From positions 14,126,684 to 14,190,683 of the forward strand of contig CM055114.1 in NCBI GenBank assembly GCA_029204225.1: a stretch of DNA of 64,000 nt, written 5' to 3'. Origin of the DNA: Diphasiastrum complanatum. Lineage: Eukaryota; Streptophyta; Lycopodiopsida; Lycopodiales; Lycopodiaceae. Position 1 is the stretch's first letter. Each line of letters opens with the position of its first letter. A program made the position numbers and the translations under genes. The notes under the pieces are model-generated. The model was not told the origin of the DNA, did not search any database, and saw only the letters and a list, made by a program, of their open reading frames with translations. Below are positions 25,001 through 33,351 of the stretch, piece by piece.

Positions 25001-28000
25001 TGAGATCTTTTGGCACCTTATTCACTGCTCTCTCCTTCCTCCAAAATGTTTTCCCTCTTTGATTGTTTCCCAATAACACCCTCTTGTAGCTGGCCACATT
25101 GAGATCTGAAACTATCATGTTCAAGTTGTTGCTCTCACACTTGCTCTTGAGGCTCACAGAACTCTTGACTAGGTTCCTCATCCTTGAAATCAATCAAAGG
25201 TAGCAACTCATTGGTTCCATCTCTCCCTCGCTTCTACACTTTGAGAGGGGCCCAAAAATACAACATCACCTTAAACGAAAAAATTCAAACAAGTTATAAG
25301 CAAATAGTCTGTACAAGTGGTGAGCAGGAAAGTGCTATGCTACCAATTTAATAACACATTCAATGATATCACATCAATGGCAGTACACAACAAATAGCAT
25401 TCAAAAGATTTCTCCAACAAAGAAACTTAATGAATATCAATGGTCGTCGATGGCTCAAGCAAATTTCCAACAAAGATCTTCAAACAGAAAAACAATTCCC
25501 CTACAAAGTGCTCAGGACATCATACTTGTAATTGAGAAATGATAGATCCTTGACCCTTATTTATACCGATTTGCCAATGATCTAGGAGGTTCCAGATTAC
25601 TTTGCCCAATTCAAGGCATTTAGCCTTCTACACTAAAATAGTCTTATTTATAACAAAAGGGAATCTTTATAAAATAAGCATGTAAAATGATTGTGAGACC
25701 CCAATTAGTTGTGGTTACTCATATTGTATGTCCATAACATAGCTGGACATTGTAGTCAAACTAACAATTGGTTGCAACTTGCTCTGTAAATTTGTTATTG
25801 CATTCTCTATGATTATGTCATGATTGGTGTTGGCATCAACTTGCCGCTCGTGTTACCAGTCACTAATAAAATAGCACATTGAACAGAAAAGAGACACAAG
25901 AACTACAAACAAAACTGCAAATCCTGAGAATCTCCATAAGAACTAAGATACTAACATTTTAATCTACAGTTGAATATACTGAAGGCCAAGCTAGACTTTC
26001 ATGGTGCTAAGCTAAGAGCTACTCTCAAGCAATCCAAACATCGAATGAGGAGGCCTAAGACCTATTTATGATTAGCAATAGGCCTAGTAAGAATGACTAG
26101 GACCCTAATAAGACTAACCAAGCTTATTCAAGTGCCAAGTGACCACTAATAAGACTGAGTATCCTACTGTTAATAAAGCCTAATAGACTCAACTAATCAC
26201 GTGGCATACTTGATAATAGTTATAAATGTAGTGTCAATGACCAAGTGTCATGCTAGAGACCAAGTGATGTGTCTAAAATGCCAATACCTATACCATATGG
26301 AACTAAATAATGATGGACCAATGAATGTAGCAATGAAAACATGACTCACCAAACATTTGATAACTAACCATGCTCAAGTTTTCAGCAGATATGCTTTACA
26401 AACCATAAGTGGAGATTGTACAAGAGCCCCATACACGAAGTCTGACATTTGCATCCATTAAAAAGTCCAAGATTTCACAAATGACATGCGCTTCATCTTT
26501 TGCGTTCTCAAGCCTCCACCTTCCCTCAAGCTTTGTGCCATTTCGCTCCAATGTCCAAGATAACTTCAATACCAAAATGGCAAATCAAGTTTAGTCCATC
26601 ATAGATGTGACCAAAGTTTATGTACCAAAATTAGACAACAATACTTCATGTACTAACTGAACCATTTCAGTGGATTATTCAACAAAAAAAACCTTCAAAT
26701 GCCAATTTTGCATTGTTTCATGTGCTTATGAAATATGTTGTAAATTGTGATTTGAATGTAATTAATAGTGACATGAACATAATTCCTTTTAAATTGTCAT
26801 GTAATAAAAAGCAGACTTTAGAGAAGTTGAAACAAGAATGCAGTGATTTGTTTTGAATGAACTACCTCATGGATTATCTCTTGTTTGGATAGTAGACCAT
26901 AAGATACATCTATGCCAAGACCTCAGCCAATCTTTCAACCACCATATAAGTCCAGTCCAAAAGAGAAATATGAGATTATCGAACAAATTGATAACTGTAT
27001 GAAAATGGGACATATCAAACTTAGTAGGTCAAATGGGTGCTCATGTTCTTCTTAAGGATAAGATGGATGGCAGTTTTTGGATGTGCGTGGATAATAACGG
27101 GTTGAATGAATCTACCATTAAGAACAAGTACTCGAAGCCAAGAATGGATAACTTGGCAGATAGCTTGTGTGGGGCTGAACATCCCACCAAGATAGATCTT
27201 CGGACACCATAAAATGGGTCTCCATTTCGATGACATTCAAATGACTGTTTTTAAAACTTGACTTGGTATAGTGACTAATGCTTCTGCCACTTTCCAACAA
27301 ATGATGAATGATCTAATTCATTCAAATCTAGAAATAGCTACCTTTATTCCTGTGAAAACTACTATAAAAGCTTTTGATTTGGCCCAGATCTTTGTGGAAC
27401 CTTTGTTCAGGTTTTATGGTTTGCCTTCAGATATTGTTAGTAAACATGATTGAAGATTCTAAATCCACTTGACATTTCTGGTCAGCTGAATTCAATAAAC
27501 TTGAGATTTCCCTTGCTTTCAATTCTTTAGATCATACGGTTTTGACAGTCAAATGGAGACAACCAATTAGGCGATGGACGATGTGTTAAAGACATATGTC
27601 TCTTGCTTATAATAGTAATAAGAATTCAGCGACTGGGTACAGTACATTTATGCTTACGTATGGAATCCAACCACATTCACCTATTAATGTTGAATTAGGA
27701 TATGTTCCTGTTCTAAAAGCAACCAAATTTTTGCATGATATTATGCAAGAAGTTGCAATTAGCACATGAAAATGTTCCAAGTGCTTAGGAATCAGCCAAA
27801 TAATGTGCTGACTTGAAATGAACTCCTCGAGAATTCGATTTTGGACATTGGGTGTATTTGAGGAGGATTCCAAAGAATTTTAATGCCTTGCATCCAGGAA
27901 AACATTATATATTATCAACACGTTTTAATGGACCAAATAAGATTCTTAAGAGAATTGGATCTTTTTGAGGGTGTTAGAGTACAACTAATATTCCATGTAA

Positions 28001-30127
28001 ATCAAAACTCAATTTTCATGAAGGAGAAACTTTAGCATCGGAAGATAATCTCCTTAAATATTTCTCTTAGAGAACTCCTTATCTCAAACGAAAAAGTTAA
28101 AAAAACTTGATCTTAGTGATATCTCATAGGTTGGTCGAGGTAGTATCAATCCATGTGAGGAGCTTTACATCGATTGAATCGAATAAGTTTTGAATTCCAC
28201 GAAACATTTGCTTGTCAAAGATTAAAGAGCAACTAAAAACTTGAATATGTAAACAAAATTTTGTTTGATGGTTATTTTCTTGAAACATTGGAGTACTCAT
28301 AAAAGATTAAAAAATCGTAGAAAATACAAAAAATTTTACGGTAAATTTTTTTTCTTGGTTAGTTGGGCTGAATATTTGATGTATCTTTGTACCATAGTTG
28401 CACTGCGTTTCTGAAACGCGTTTCGGAAATATGGATTTTTTTTTCAGAAACGTTTTTAATATATATATATATATATCATAGTACCCTCTGGTACCGCTGG
28501 TATGGTACCGCCGGTACCATATCAGTGGTACCGCCGGTACGGTACCGCCCTGGGATCCGCGGTACCAGGGCGGTACCATTTTTAATATTTTTTTTATTTT
28601 TTAATATATTTTTAGTAATTTTTTTTTGCATATTAACTACCAAAAAAGGACAAAAAAAAGTAAAAAGAGGGGGTTCTGGGTGTAAAAAAAGAGGGTACAG
28701 TACATGATGCAGGGGACCGTTGCAATGGCACATGGGCACTGCGAGTGAGCAGACCGAGGGGCCAATGGGAGACCAACACAGGGGGGTAGCATCACATGGG
28801 GGCAAGTACAGAGGCACATGGGCATTGTGGGTGAGCAGACCATGGGCCCAATGGGAGACCAACACAGGGGGGAGCATCACATGGGGGCGGGTACGGAGGC
28901 ACATGGAGGGATGATGGGGATCCACATGGCCGATCAGGCTGTGGGGATAAATAGGCACTCACAATGCCATTGTGGTCGGCATTTTCAGAGGCTGTGAGAG
29001 GGCTAGTGATAGACAGTGAGAGAGCAAGCGAGAGCCGGTGACAGGCTGTGAGAGGCTGTTTGAGAGCCAGGGTGCTGTGAGAGGGTGTTCAAGGATCAGG
29101 GTGCTGTGAGGAGAAGGTCGATCGAGATGGCTGAGCGAATACCACCGAAGCCCGAGGGCGAAGCCAGGAGAAAGCTTGAGGAAGATATCCGAAGGCACAA
29201 CGAGAGGCATCGGAAGCAAGAGGCAGATATCCGAGAGATGCTGCGACAGACTCGACAGAGAAATCCGGAACCGGAGCCACCCGCCCCCGCTGTGGATCCT
29301 GTCCCCGCTGTGAAATATATATTTTTGGCTTTTTTTTGTGCAATATGGGTATCAAGTGAAAGCTCTAATTAAGAGCATAATTACTGTGTAATTTACCGAC
29401 TGTTTCGGGTGCAGGATGGTCCAGTTCAGGTGCATTAATCATGTTGGGTTCTGTCAAGGATAAAAATTCAAAACTAACCTCTAGCCTGTCTGTTACGATC
29501 ACAGATGGTCCCAGTAAGTGTGTTTTTGCTCAGGGAGTTGGAAGGCCAAATCATGAAGAGGCCTTACCGTCGGGTAGCCCCCGGACCCTGCCGTTGGGGG
29601 GCGTTGCCCCCCAAACCCCCCACCGGACCCCCTGTTTCTCGGGGGGCTACCGCCCCCCGAACCCCCTGAGCATTTATTGAAACCAGAGCAAATAACAACC
29701 AAATAGCTATTGAACATAAGATCTGTTTGTGACCCATCTACTACACTTCTGAGAGGCAAAACGCTCGTTTGACCATTGATCCCCTAAAAAAATTTCAGCC
29801 ATAAGCTATTTTTCCAAAAAAAGAAAAAAAAAATTTGTTTTTGCGATTCTGGGAGGAGAAACGCGTTTCTCAGAAACGCGGTTTCTGAAACGTCTCCTCC
29901 CAAAAACGTGATTCTGTGCAACTATGCTTTGTACATAATGGCTAAGTCACCGACCTGTGAAGAATCCAAGCTGAAACGTTGGCAAACAGTGTAAAAAAAT
30001 TCATGAACCGCAAAAAAAATTGCAATGTCTATATTTATATTTGAAACTGGCGGAGGACGGTATGCACGAACATAGGAATGGGAGCAGCCTCTGAGTGCGA
30101 AACAGGGAGCAAAGGAGAGAAATAGGG

Positions 30128-30171
<44 letters not shown>

Positions 30172-32695
30172 ATATATGAATGGCAGGGACAAGGGCACCA
30201 TGTGGAAAGGGAGGGGGTGGCGAGTGTTTCCAAAGGGGGGGGGAGGGTTTTTTTCTTTTTAAAGGCGCACACATGTGAGCATTCGCATGTGGGCGAATAA
30301 TTTTTGTTTTAATGCAAAAAATATTAAAATATTAAAATATTAAAATAATTAAAAAAAAAAGGTCTGGCTGGCGCCGCCAAAATGGTGAGCCATTTGGGTG
30401 GCGAGTGTTTTTTTTTTAAACGGAAACTTCAAAAAGAAGAGAGTGAAATTTTTTTGCAAAGAAACAAACTTCAAAATTGAGAGGCTAAAGTGCTTCTCTC
30501 TCAATAATCCTACCAAAACTAGAATTAAACCTCTTTCACAAGAACTTGCATATCTATCTTTGTCGATATTTTACCAAATTGGCTGGAAATTGGTTCAGAT
30601 GCAAGGTAAAACATAGATCTACTAATCTATAAATTTACAGTCAATTAAAAATTTTGGCCAAAAGTACAGGCAAAAATGGAGACAAACAGACCGCAAAAAC
30701 CAAAGGTAACTAAAATTGGAATGATTTCACTAAAATGGCCATAACTTGGTCATTATGCTCCAAACAAAACAAAATAAGTACCTCCCATAAGCTAAGAGAG
30801 AGGGCCACTGATCTAAAAGAACAAATCATATGAAAAAACAAAAGTTAATGGGTCAAAAATTGAATCAAAATATTCTGGAAATTGAAAAACAAAGAGACTA
30901 GTAGAAAGAACTCCACCAAACTTAAAGAAAACCACCAAATCTGATGGGGAAAGGATCTAATGCTCTAATACCAAAATTATCATGTGCCAATCTTAGCATT
31001 AAAACATCTAATCCATTCTTGAACATCAAATTAGCATGGAAAAACAAGAAATCAATAAAACTAGTCAAAAATCAAGAAAATAGACAAAATAGAAAATTCT
31101 TCACCAAATATGGCAAAGATAGGCAAGATTCATCATCATCAATGATCATTCAATACATAGGGCCTGACCGTAGAGAATGATCAAAGCTCTCATGTGATTT
31201 TCGGCACATGAACCATAAAACACCCCAAGAAAGCTCTCCAAGAGAAGCTTCAAGAACACATAGAATCCAAATTAAACAAAAGAAGAATAGCCTCTAGATT
31301 TAGCACGACCTCGGCTATTTATAGTGGTCCTTTGTGATCACGTTGATCAATGACTAGATACAAACATATAAGGTTGTAATGATGTGCACACTTAAGTTCT
31401 TAAGAAATAATTTAGTCTTGTGCTTCATATTCATACCTTTATGTGACAATCATAGTCCATGAGTCAAGGCTTGTCTCGATATTTATTTGTGTGCAACTAA
31501 ATTCTTCTAATATCTTACAATCACCTTGTTCATATTAATGTCTCTACTTTGCATTTCTAGACCATTCACATCACATAATTTCCAAAGATCAAGTATTCAA
31601 ATATTTTTCCATTTTTTCGTCCAGAACTTCAGCCTAAATTTTTTGGCAGGTTTCTTTTCAGCATATGCATTTTGTGCTCTTGCATTGATGTTGCAAGCTG
31701 AGCATCTTCTATATATTAACAATGGAGCAGTGTCTTTTATTCTATAGATAAGAATCCACATCTTTATCATGCACAATAGAGCTTAGCAATTAGAGCACAA
31801 AATTAAAGAGGATTTACCCGCATTTGAGATTCTCCGACTAAAGTAAATGAGTACATTGAACCAGGCCGTTGGTGACTCAAATAAAATTTGGCATCTTTGA
31901 TGTACTTTTGTACAGATACGTCCCACTGACTTGCTCGATCAGCTACAATTTCTTTTGAAGCTGCTTTGCATAAGAAAAGAAAATCAATTTGCTGAGTGTC
32001 GTATGAAACAGAGTCCAAAATATCTGAACAAGGGACGTGAAAATCCTTCTAGTAATAATCTGACTGCTATGTCCGAAAAAACCAAAAAAGCTCCCTGAAG
32101 TCTGTGGCAAGTCAAACTGAGCACTTCAAAAATTTTCACAAACATAAAAACAAGAGTAGAAAGACAATGTGCACACTCGATGATCGTTCAAATCCTAGCA
32201 GATTCAATGAATCATTAAATTATTCAAAACAAGTAGCTATTTCCTCACAGAAAGATAAGAAATAATTACATTTCATCACTTTAGGTTGCTCACAACCTAA
32301 CTGAAATGATTAACTGGTAAGCAAAATGCACCACTAGATACAAAGACGAGTAGTCAGCATTCATGTATTCTTCTTTCAACGGCCCATTCACATCAGCAAC
32401 TTCCAGCTGCTTATCCTGAGACAACTTACAGAAACATGTGAGAAATTTGGAAGAGAAAATCCAAAGAGGCAGTTGGGCCAAGGCATAGACATTGAATGCT
32501 TGGAGAAAGTCCATTTTGTCAGACAAGAAGGTTAAACTAACCCAAGGATGTCCAGGAATGCAGCCCATCTGACACAGAGAGTGTGAAATGGTCAGAAAAC
32601 CAGATGCCCATCACGTAAATGACTTGCTTTTCCAATGATTTGCCCTCCCCTTCCAACACCATCCGTGCACACGTTTTGGCTCCCTCTGAATCCAT
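12969..32695 (-). CDS. XRCC4: DNA double-strand-break repair protein XRCC4 (five exons, 347 codons)
   Basis: XRCC4 is the scaffold of DNA ligase IV in non-homologous end joining in the nucleus. The coding exons on the minus strand are 32695-32542, 31963-31818, 26563-26435, 14424-14302 and 13460-12969. Every junction has GT..AG borders and the phases agree (1, 0, 0, 0), giving 1044 nt including the stop. Residues 1-143 form the head domain (TCARMVLEGEG; GIWFSDHFTLSVSDG; ADRASQWDVSVQKYI; LSWTLERNGTKLEGRWRL; EILDFLMDANVRL). These match plant XRCC4 block by block. Residues 144-205 are the coiled coil that binds ligase IV (FVAVLNSKKAKIRELRDAL). The rest is an acidic disordered tail with two psi-K-x-E SUMO-type motifs (VKKE, VKTE) and a basic end (PRKRRLV). 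The ATG at 32695 has an in-frame TGA 15 bases upstream. Introns are 578, 5254, 12010 and 841 bp; the two large ones are packed with transposons. No stop or frameshift was seen, so the gene is probably functional. Confidence 0.93.
13697..14067. repeat. Direct repeat inside XRCC4 intron 4
   Basis: About 100 bases from 13697 (GCTTGTGAGGCTTCTGGGAA ... AGAATCAACTTTGTG) recur from about 13960 with small insertions. This is a local duplication within the 841-bp intron. Confidence 0.7.
14302..14424 (-). CDS. XRCC4: XRCC4 exon 4
   Basis: 41 codons between TTCATTGCAG and GTAAGG: EEVVQKCYAFDKMTSEAKN, then FVDEKTRFEEDVYRK. This is the first half of the coiled coil; the Cys-Leu-Glu-Gln-(Ser/Gly) word is shared with other plant XRCC4 proteins. 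Confidence 0.92.
14821..14911. repeat. Two-copy tandem repeat of about 47 bp
   Basis: TAAGCCCTAGGCACCTGTGT followed by CAATATAG and (C/T)(A/G)TAAGTTCAAAA occurs twice in succession in XRCC4 intron 3. Confidence 0.75.
14937..15250 (-). repeat. LTR fragment starting TGTTATGGAC (minus strand)
   Basis: On the minus strand a purine tract (GCTGGGGAG) is followed by TGTTATGGACAC, a polypurine-tract/LTR junction. The sequence to the left matches 25319-25480 (ATCATTCAAAAG..., CGATAGCTCAAGCA...TCCAA). It is one of two copies of this LTR inside XRCC4 intron 3. Confidence 0.5.
15889..16095. repeat. CT and CA microsatellites
   Basis: An uninterrupted CT tract runs from 15889 to 15931. From 15976 to 16095 there are several CA runs broken by short words. 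CTCT/CTCA repeats continue to 16180. Confidence 0.9.
16236..16447 (-). mobile_element. GC-rich retroposon-like insertion
   Basis: A 212-bp segment rich in GGACGCGTCC-type palindromes is flanked by the same 7 bases, TCTGGTC, at 16229-16235 and 16448-16454. One end is a run of T, that is, a poly(A) tail read on the minus strand. A 15-bp perfect inverted repeat lies at 16259-16273/16285-16299. This could be a SINE-like retroposon or a small DNA element; no terminal inverted repeat was found. Confidence 0.4.
16568..16575. repeat. Left target-site duplication of the hAT element
   Basis: ATTCACAC, identical to 22805-22812. Confidence 0.88.
16592..16663. repeat. Left subterminal palindromic repeats of the hAT element
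   Basis: Four copies of (GGTACC or GGATCC)GCGG(ATCC or TACC) lie within 72 bases. Related GGTACCGC words occur at the right end, 22728-22795. Likely transposase-binding sites. Confidence 0.7.
16961..19534 (+). CDS. hAT transposase (BED zinc finger, DUF659, dimerisation domain)
   Basis: Cut-and-paste transposase. Exons with GT..AG borders are 16961-18849, 18964-19309 and 19389-19534. The first junction splits an Arg codon (AG|G) and the second is phase 0. The N-terminal BED finger has Cys33, Cys36 and His50 (VRCRYCLTEF; RLKGHLLG). A 200-residue Pro/Ser-rich linker follows. The catalytic core (DUF659) has SDGWTD (Asp385) and VVTDNATN (Asp448) followed by the CAAHGIDLL block. The third acid is the Glu of CERNWSTWALIHTRRRNRL in exon 3, inside the C-terminal dimerisation domain with FYSTNARRP. 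So the DDE triad and the CxxH motif are intact. An in-frame TGA follows exon 3 if its last intron is not removed. Length and order fit plant hAT proteins except for the unusually long linker. Confidence 0.88.
19637..21279 (+). pseudogene. C-terminal extension with AT-hooks, frameshifted
   Basis: After a good acceptor (CCTTGCAG at 19636) a frame starts TKISDLERQVDLPTDSTHPM and runs into a GAGAGA tract. Near 19790 the coding frame shifts by one base and then continues to 21279. This part is Pro/Ala-rich with tandem PPLAAPT(T/A)HP repeats (about 20580-20690). It ends in two AT-hook-like motifs (KRPGRPKG, KRGRPRR) and an acidic segment. Two in-frame TAGs (20728, 20878) interrupt it, and the phase from exon 3 does not fit exactly. 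It is most likely a decayed DNA-binding tail of the transposase; it could also have been a separate gene. Confidence 0.6.
21779..22105 (-). pseudogene. Second gene of the hAT element: small helical protein, two TAG stops
   Basis: A 109-codon frame on the strand opposite the transposase starts MAEGEVRRKLEEDVRRHNE, continues ERHRKQEANIAEMLQETRQR, and ends DEGEEFVEDP plus TAG. It is predicted to be mostly charged alpha helix, with no known domain. Codons 41 and about 79 are TAG. It is not a shadow of another gene. The related element at 28393-29926 carries the same reading frame with conservative changes, and in both elements a TATA-type sequence beginning AAATAGGCACTCAC lies upstream. It lies tail to tail with the transposase, as mudrA/mudrB do in MuDR elements. 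Its function is unknown; an accessory role in transposition is an inference. Confidence 0.6.
22106..22330 (-). promoter_or_regulatory. Promoter and leader of the second hAT gene
   Basis: On the minus strand, TTAAATAGGCACTCAC (TATA at 22319-22325) stands about 214 bases before the ATG at 22105. The leader is made of degenerate CTGTGAGAGGC repeats. The same TATA word (ATAAATAGGCACTCAC, 28947) and the same repeats precede the matching ATG in the smaller element. Confidence 0.5.
22368..22620. repeat. Tandem repeats of 80-90 bp in the hAT element
   Basis: Three units share ACATGCTGCACTCCGATTGG, then GTCCATGGTCTGCTCCTCCA, then CAGTGCCCATGTG; the third is shorter. Inverted counterparts lie at 28725-28910 in the smaller element. 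Their position upstream of the second gene suggests a promoter or transposase-binding array. Confidence 0.75.
22722..22800. repeat. Right subterminal repeats of the hAT element
   Basis: CTGGTACCGCTGG, AACCGCGGTACCACC and GGTACCCGCGGTATC mirror the left-end repeats, just inside the CATAG terminus. Confidence 0.65.
22805..22812. repeat. Right target-site duplication of the hAT element
   Basis: ATTCACAC, identical to 16568-16575. Confidence 0.88.
22951..23225. mobile_element. Fragment of a hAT-related non-autonomous element
   Basis: Starts ATAGTTGCACTGCGTTTC, the same end as the element at 28393, and contains GCGTTTCTCAGAAACG. From about 23075 it matches 29330-29475 (CAATATGGGTATCAA... to TTCTGTCAA). 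The other end and target duplication were not found, so it is a truncated derivative. Confidence 0.6.
23226..24216. other. Intron 3 sequence without recognised feature
   Basis: A 108-codon frame at 23494-23820 shows no known domain. The rest has short frames only. It lies within XRCC4 intron 3. Confidence 0.35.
24217..24512 (+). pseudogene. hAT transposase (DUF659) fragment
   Basis: The frame NKCVAMGELLKRDYPTIVW, then GGLHWLSTI, VTFVTKKKRAFAMFKTYRSL and DLKKPTPTHFA parallels residues 450-540 of the transposase at 16961 (VTFVTRKRRVLAMFRVFSHL, DLRKPAPTRFA). One TAG interrupts it. It is a relic of a different hAT copy. Confidence 0.75.
24555..25240 (-). pseudogene. Ty1/copia reverse transcriptase fragment
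   Basis: Minus-strand blocks EPQFFHDVVKKKLWQKAMEN, KTRLVAKGYAQQEGLDYERT and VHQRDVKGAFLNG are the N-terminal half of copia RT. They are preceded by a polar linker (about 25000-25240). Frames are broken and the catalytic YVDD is missing. Confidence 0.75.
25310..25739 (-). repeat. LTR fragment starting TGTTATGGAC (minus strand)
   Basis: TGTTATGGACATAC on the minus strand at 25739 and similarity of 25319-25480 to 14937-15050 mark the second copy of this LTR in intron 3. A TATA-like TTATTTATA lies near 25557. 25740-26434 holds no recognised feature. Confidence 0.45.
26435..26563 (-). CDS. XRCC4: XRCC4 exon 3
   Basis: 43 codons between TATTGAAG and GTATGG: LSWTLERNGTKLEGRW, then EILDFLMDANVRLR. 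These are the last strands of the head domain and the start of the long helix. It stands alone between a 5.3-kb and a 12-kb intron, and both phases are 0. Confidence 0.92.
26887..28085 (+). pseudogene. Rearranged Ty3/gypsy pol relic in XRCC4 intron 2
   Basis: RT blocks come first: VLLKDKMDGSFWMCVDNNGL, NESTIKNKYSKPRMD and ATFQQMMNDLI. The integrase word FIPVKTTIKAFDLAQIFVEP and RFYGLPSDIVSKHD follow directly, so the RT end, RNase H and first half of integrase are deleted. The integrase C-terminus with TYGIQPHSPINVELGY follows. Many stops; inactive. It ends where plain intron sequence resumes before the hAT derivative at 28393. Confidence 0.75.
28385..28392. repeat. Left target-site duplication of the small hAT element
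   Basis: CTTTGTAC, identical to 29927-29934. Confidence 0.88.
29127..29372 (+). CDS. Truncated copy of the second hAT gene
   Basis: 81 codons starting MAERIPPKPEGEARRKLEED, then IRRHNERHRKQEADIREMLR. It matches the first 45 codons of the minus-strand gene at 22105 with mostly conservative changes (V/I, N/D, Q/R) and no stop. After PAPAVDPVPAV the sequence diverges at an internal deletion joint and the frame closes in unrelated sequence, so the C-terminal half is lost. A TATA word lies at 28947-28953 upstream. It is also open for 14 codons before this ATG. Confidence 0.5.
   Translation: MAERIPPKPEGEARRKLEEDIRRHNERHRKQEADIREMLRQTRQRNPEPEPPAPAVDPVPAVKYIFLAFFCAIWVSSESSN
29560..29662. repeat. 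GC-rich palindromic block
   Basis: About 100 bases of C and G runs with GGGGGGCGTTGCCCCCC and CGGGGGGCTACCGCCCCCCG palindromes, very unlike the AT-rich surroundings, inside the small hAT element. Confidence 0.7.
29927..29934. repeat. Right target-site duplication of the small hAT element
   Basis: CTTTGTAC, identical to 28385-28392. Confidence 0.88.
30131..30169. repeat. GA microsatellite
   Basis: About 19 uninterrupted GA units within XRCC4 intron 2. Confidence 0.9.
30170..31817. other. Remainder of XRCC4 intron 2
   Basis: A-rich sequence with short frames and no conserved motif. Nothing supported beyond intron. Confidence 0.4.
31818..31963 (-). CDS. XRCC4: XRCC4 exon 2
   Basis: Begins after TGCAAAG at 31964 and ends before GTAAAT at 31817. 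Encodes AASKEIVADRASQWDVSVQ... to SQMR, the conserved helix and FxxP.SxYSF block of the head domain. Phase 0 at its end. Confidence 0.92.
32542..32695 (-). CDS. XRCC4: XRCC4 exon 1
   Basis: Encodes residues 1-51 plus one base, the start of the beta-sandwich head (MDSEGAKTCARMVLEGEG...). The donor is GG|GTTAGT at 32541, and the single leftover G joins CA of exon 2 to make Ala. Confidence 0.9.
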
Positions 32696-33278
32696 ACTCC
32701 TTCTCCAGCATCACCTGATCTTCAATTGATCCGACTTATCTTTCCACATCACTCGACTGACATCTATCAGTTTGGATTGTGCCACTAAAAGTTGAATTTT
32801 CGTTGAGCAAAACCAACCCACTTCGATTTTTTTCTGTTTTTGCAGACAAATTTAAACGCTTACCAGCAGATGGTCAAGCAAATCACTTTTTTCTGATTTT
32901 TTTCTCTGGGAAAAAATTGGGTTTTGTGAAGATTTTGAAAGAGAGCATAGACAGGCTACAAATAGCAATCCCATAGATAAAATAAATTTATGCAATGGTT
33001 GAGATTGGGGGTACAGAATTCCCATTTGGAAGTTGGCCACGTGTTAGCCTGCTGTCACTTGGACGTTTTTAGATGGCTAATCATGAGGAGGTGGATAAAA
33101 TTCAAATGATCTCGTTTTTTCCCTCCACTCCAAAAGAGTGCTTTTGCATGTCAAACCCCTCACCTAGGCTATGTGATGTCAAGCAACACCACGAGTTGCT
33201 CAACACCACCGGTTGCCCAATGGGTGAAGGGGTTTACAGATTTTCCAGAAATGAGCAGTTGGAGCCGTTCTCTTAGCT

Positions 33279-33351
33279 GGGTGATGTCAGTTGACGCACA
33301 GAACGGGTCATCTGAAAGGGTGATGTCAGCTGACGCACAGAACGGGTCACC
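33279..33351 (-). promoter_or_regulatory. Tandem TGACG-containing repeat upstream of XRCC4
   Basis: A 34-bp unit, GGGTGATGTCAG(T/C)TGACGCAC plus AGAACGGGTCA, occurs twice, at 33279-33312 and 33318-33351, with 32 of 34 bases equal. It lies 580-660 bases before the XRCC4 start codon. Each unit has TGACG and TGACATCA-like bZIP-type half sites. A promoter role is an inference. 33352-34490 shows no gene. Confidence 0.4.

Larger units (their letters stand above)
28393..29926 (-). mobile_element. Non-autonomous hAT element in XRCC4 intron 2
   Basis: 1534 bp, bounded by identical 8-bp duplications CTTTGTAC (28385-28392 and 29927-29934). The terminal inverted repeat is CATAGTTGCAC, perfect over 11 bases. 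Inside each end are GAAACGCGTTTC palindromes, and on the left GGTACCGCCGG repeats like those of the element at 16576. It shares the 80-90-bp repeats, the TATA word and the second gene with that element but in inverted orientation, and it lacks the transposase. A GC-rich block near the right end seems to be an insertion. It is best read as a deletion derivative of a related family, once mobilised in trans. Confidence 0.88.

Noticed and set aside
28476-28958. 160-codon minus-strand frame in the small hAT element
   Set aside because: Runs through tandem repeats and subterminal palindromes and has no counterpart frame in the full-length element.
29441-29680. 79-codon frame rich in Pro and Gly
   Set aside because: Translation of the GC-rich palindromic block; no conserved features.
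32290-32568. 92-codon minus-strand frame upstream of XRCC4 exon 2
   Set aside because: It overlaps exon 1 in another frame and reads into intron 1; the XRCC4-matching frame is the one starting at 32695.
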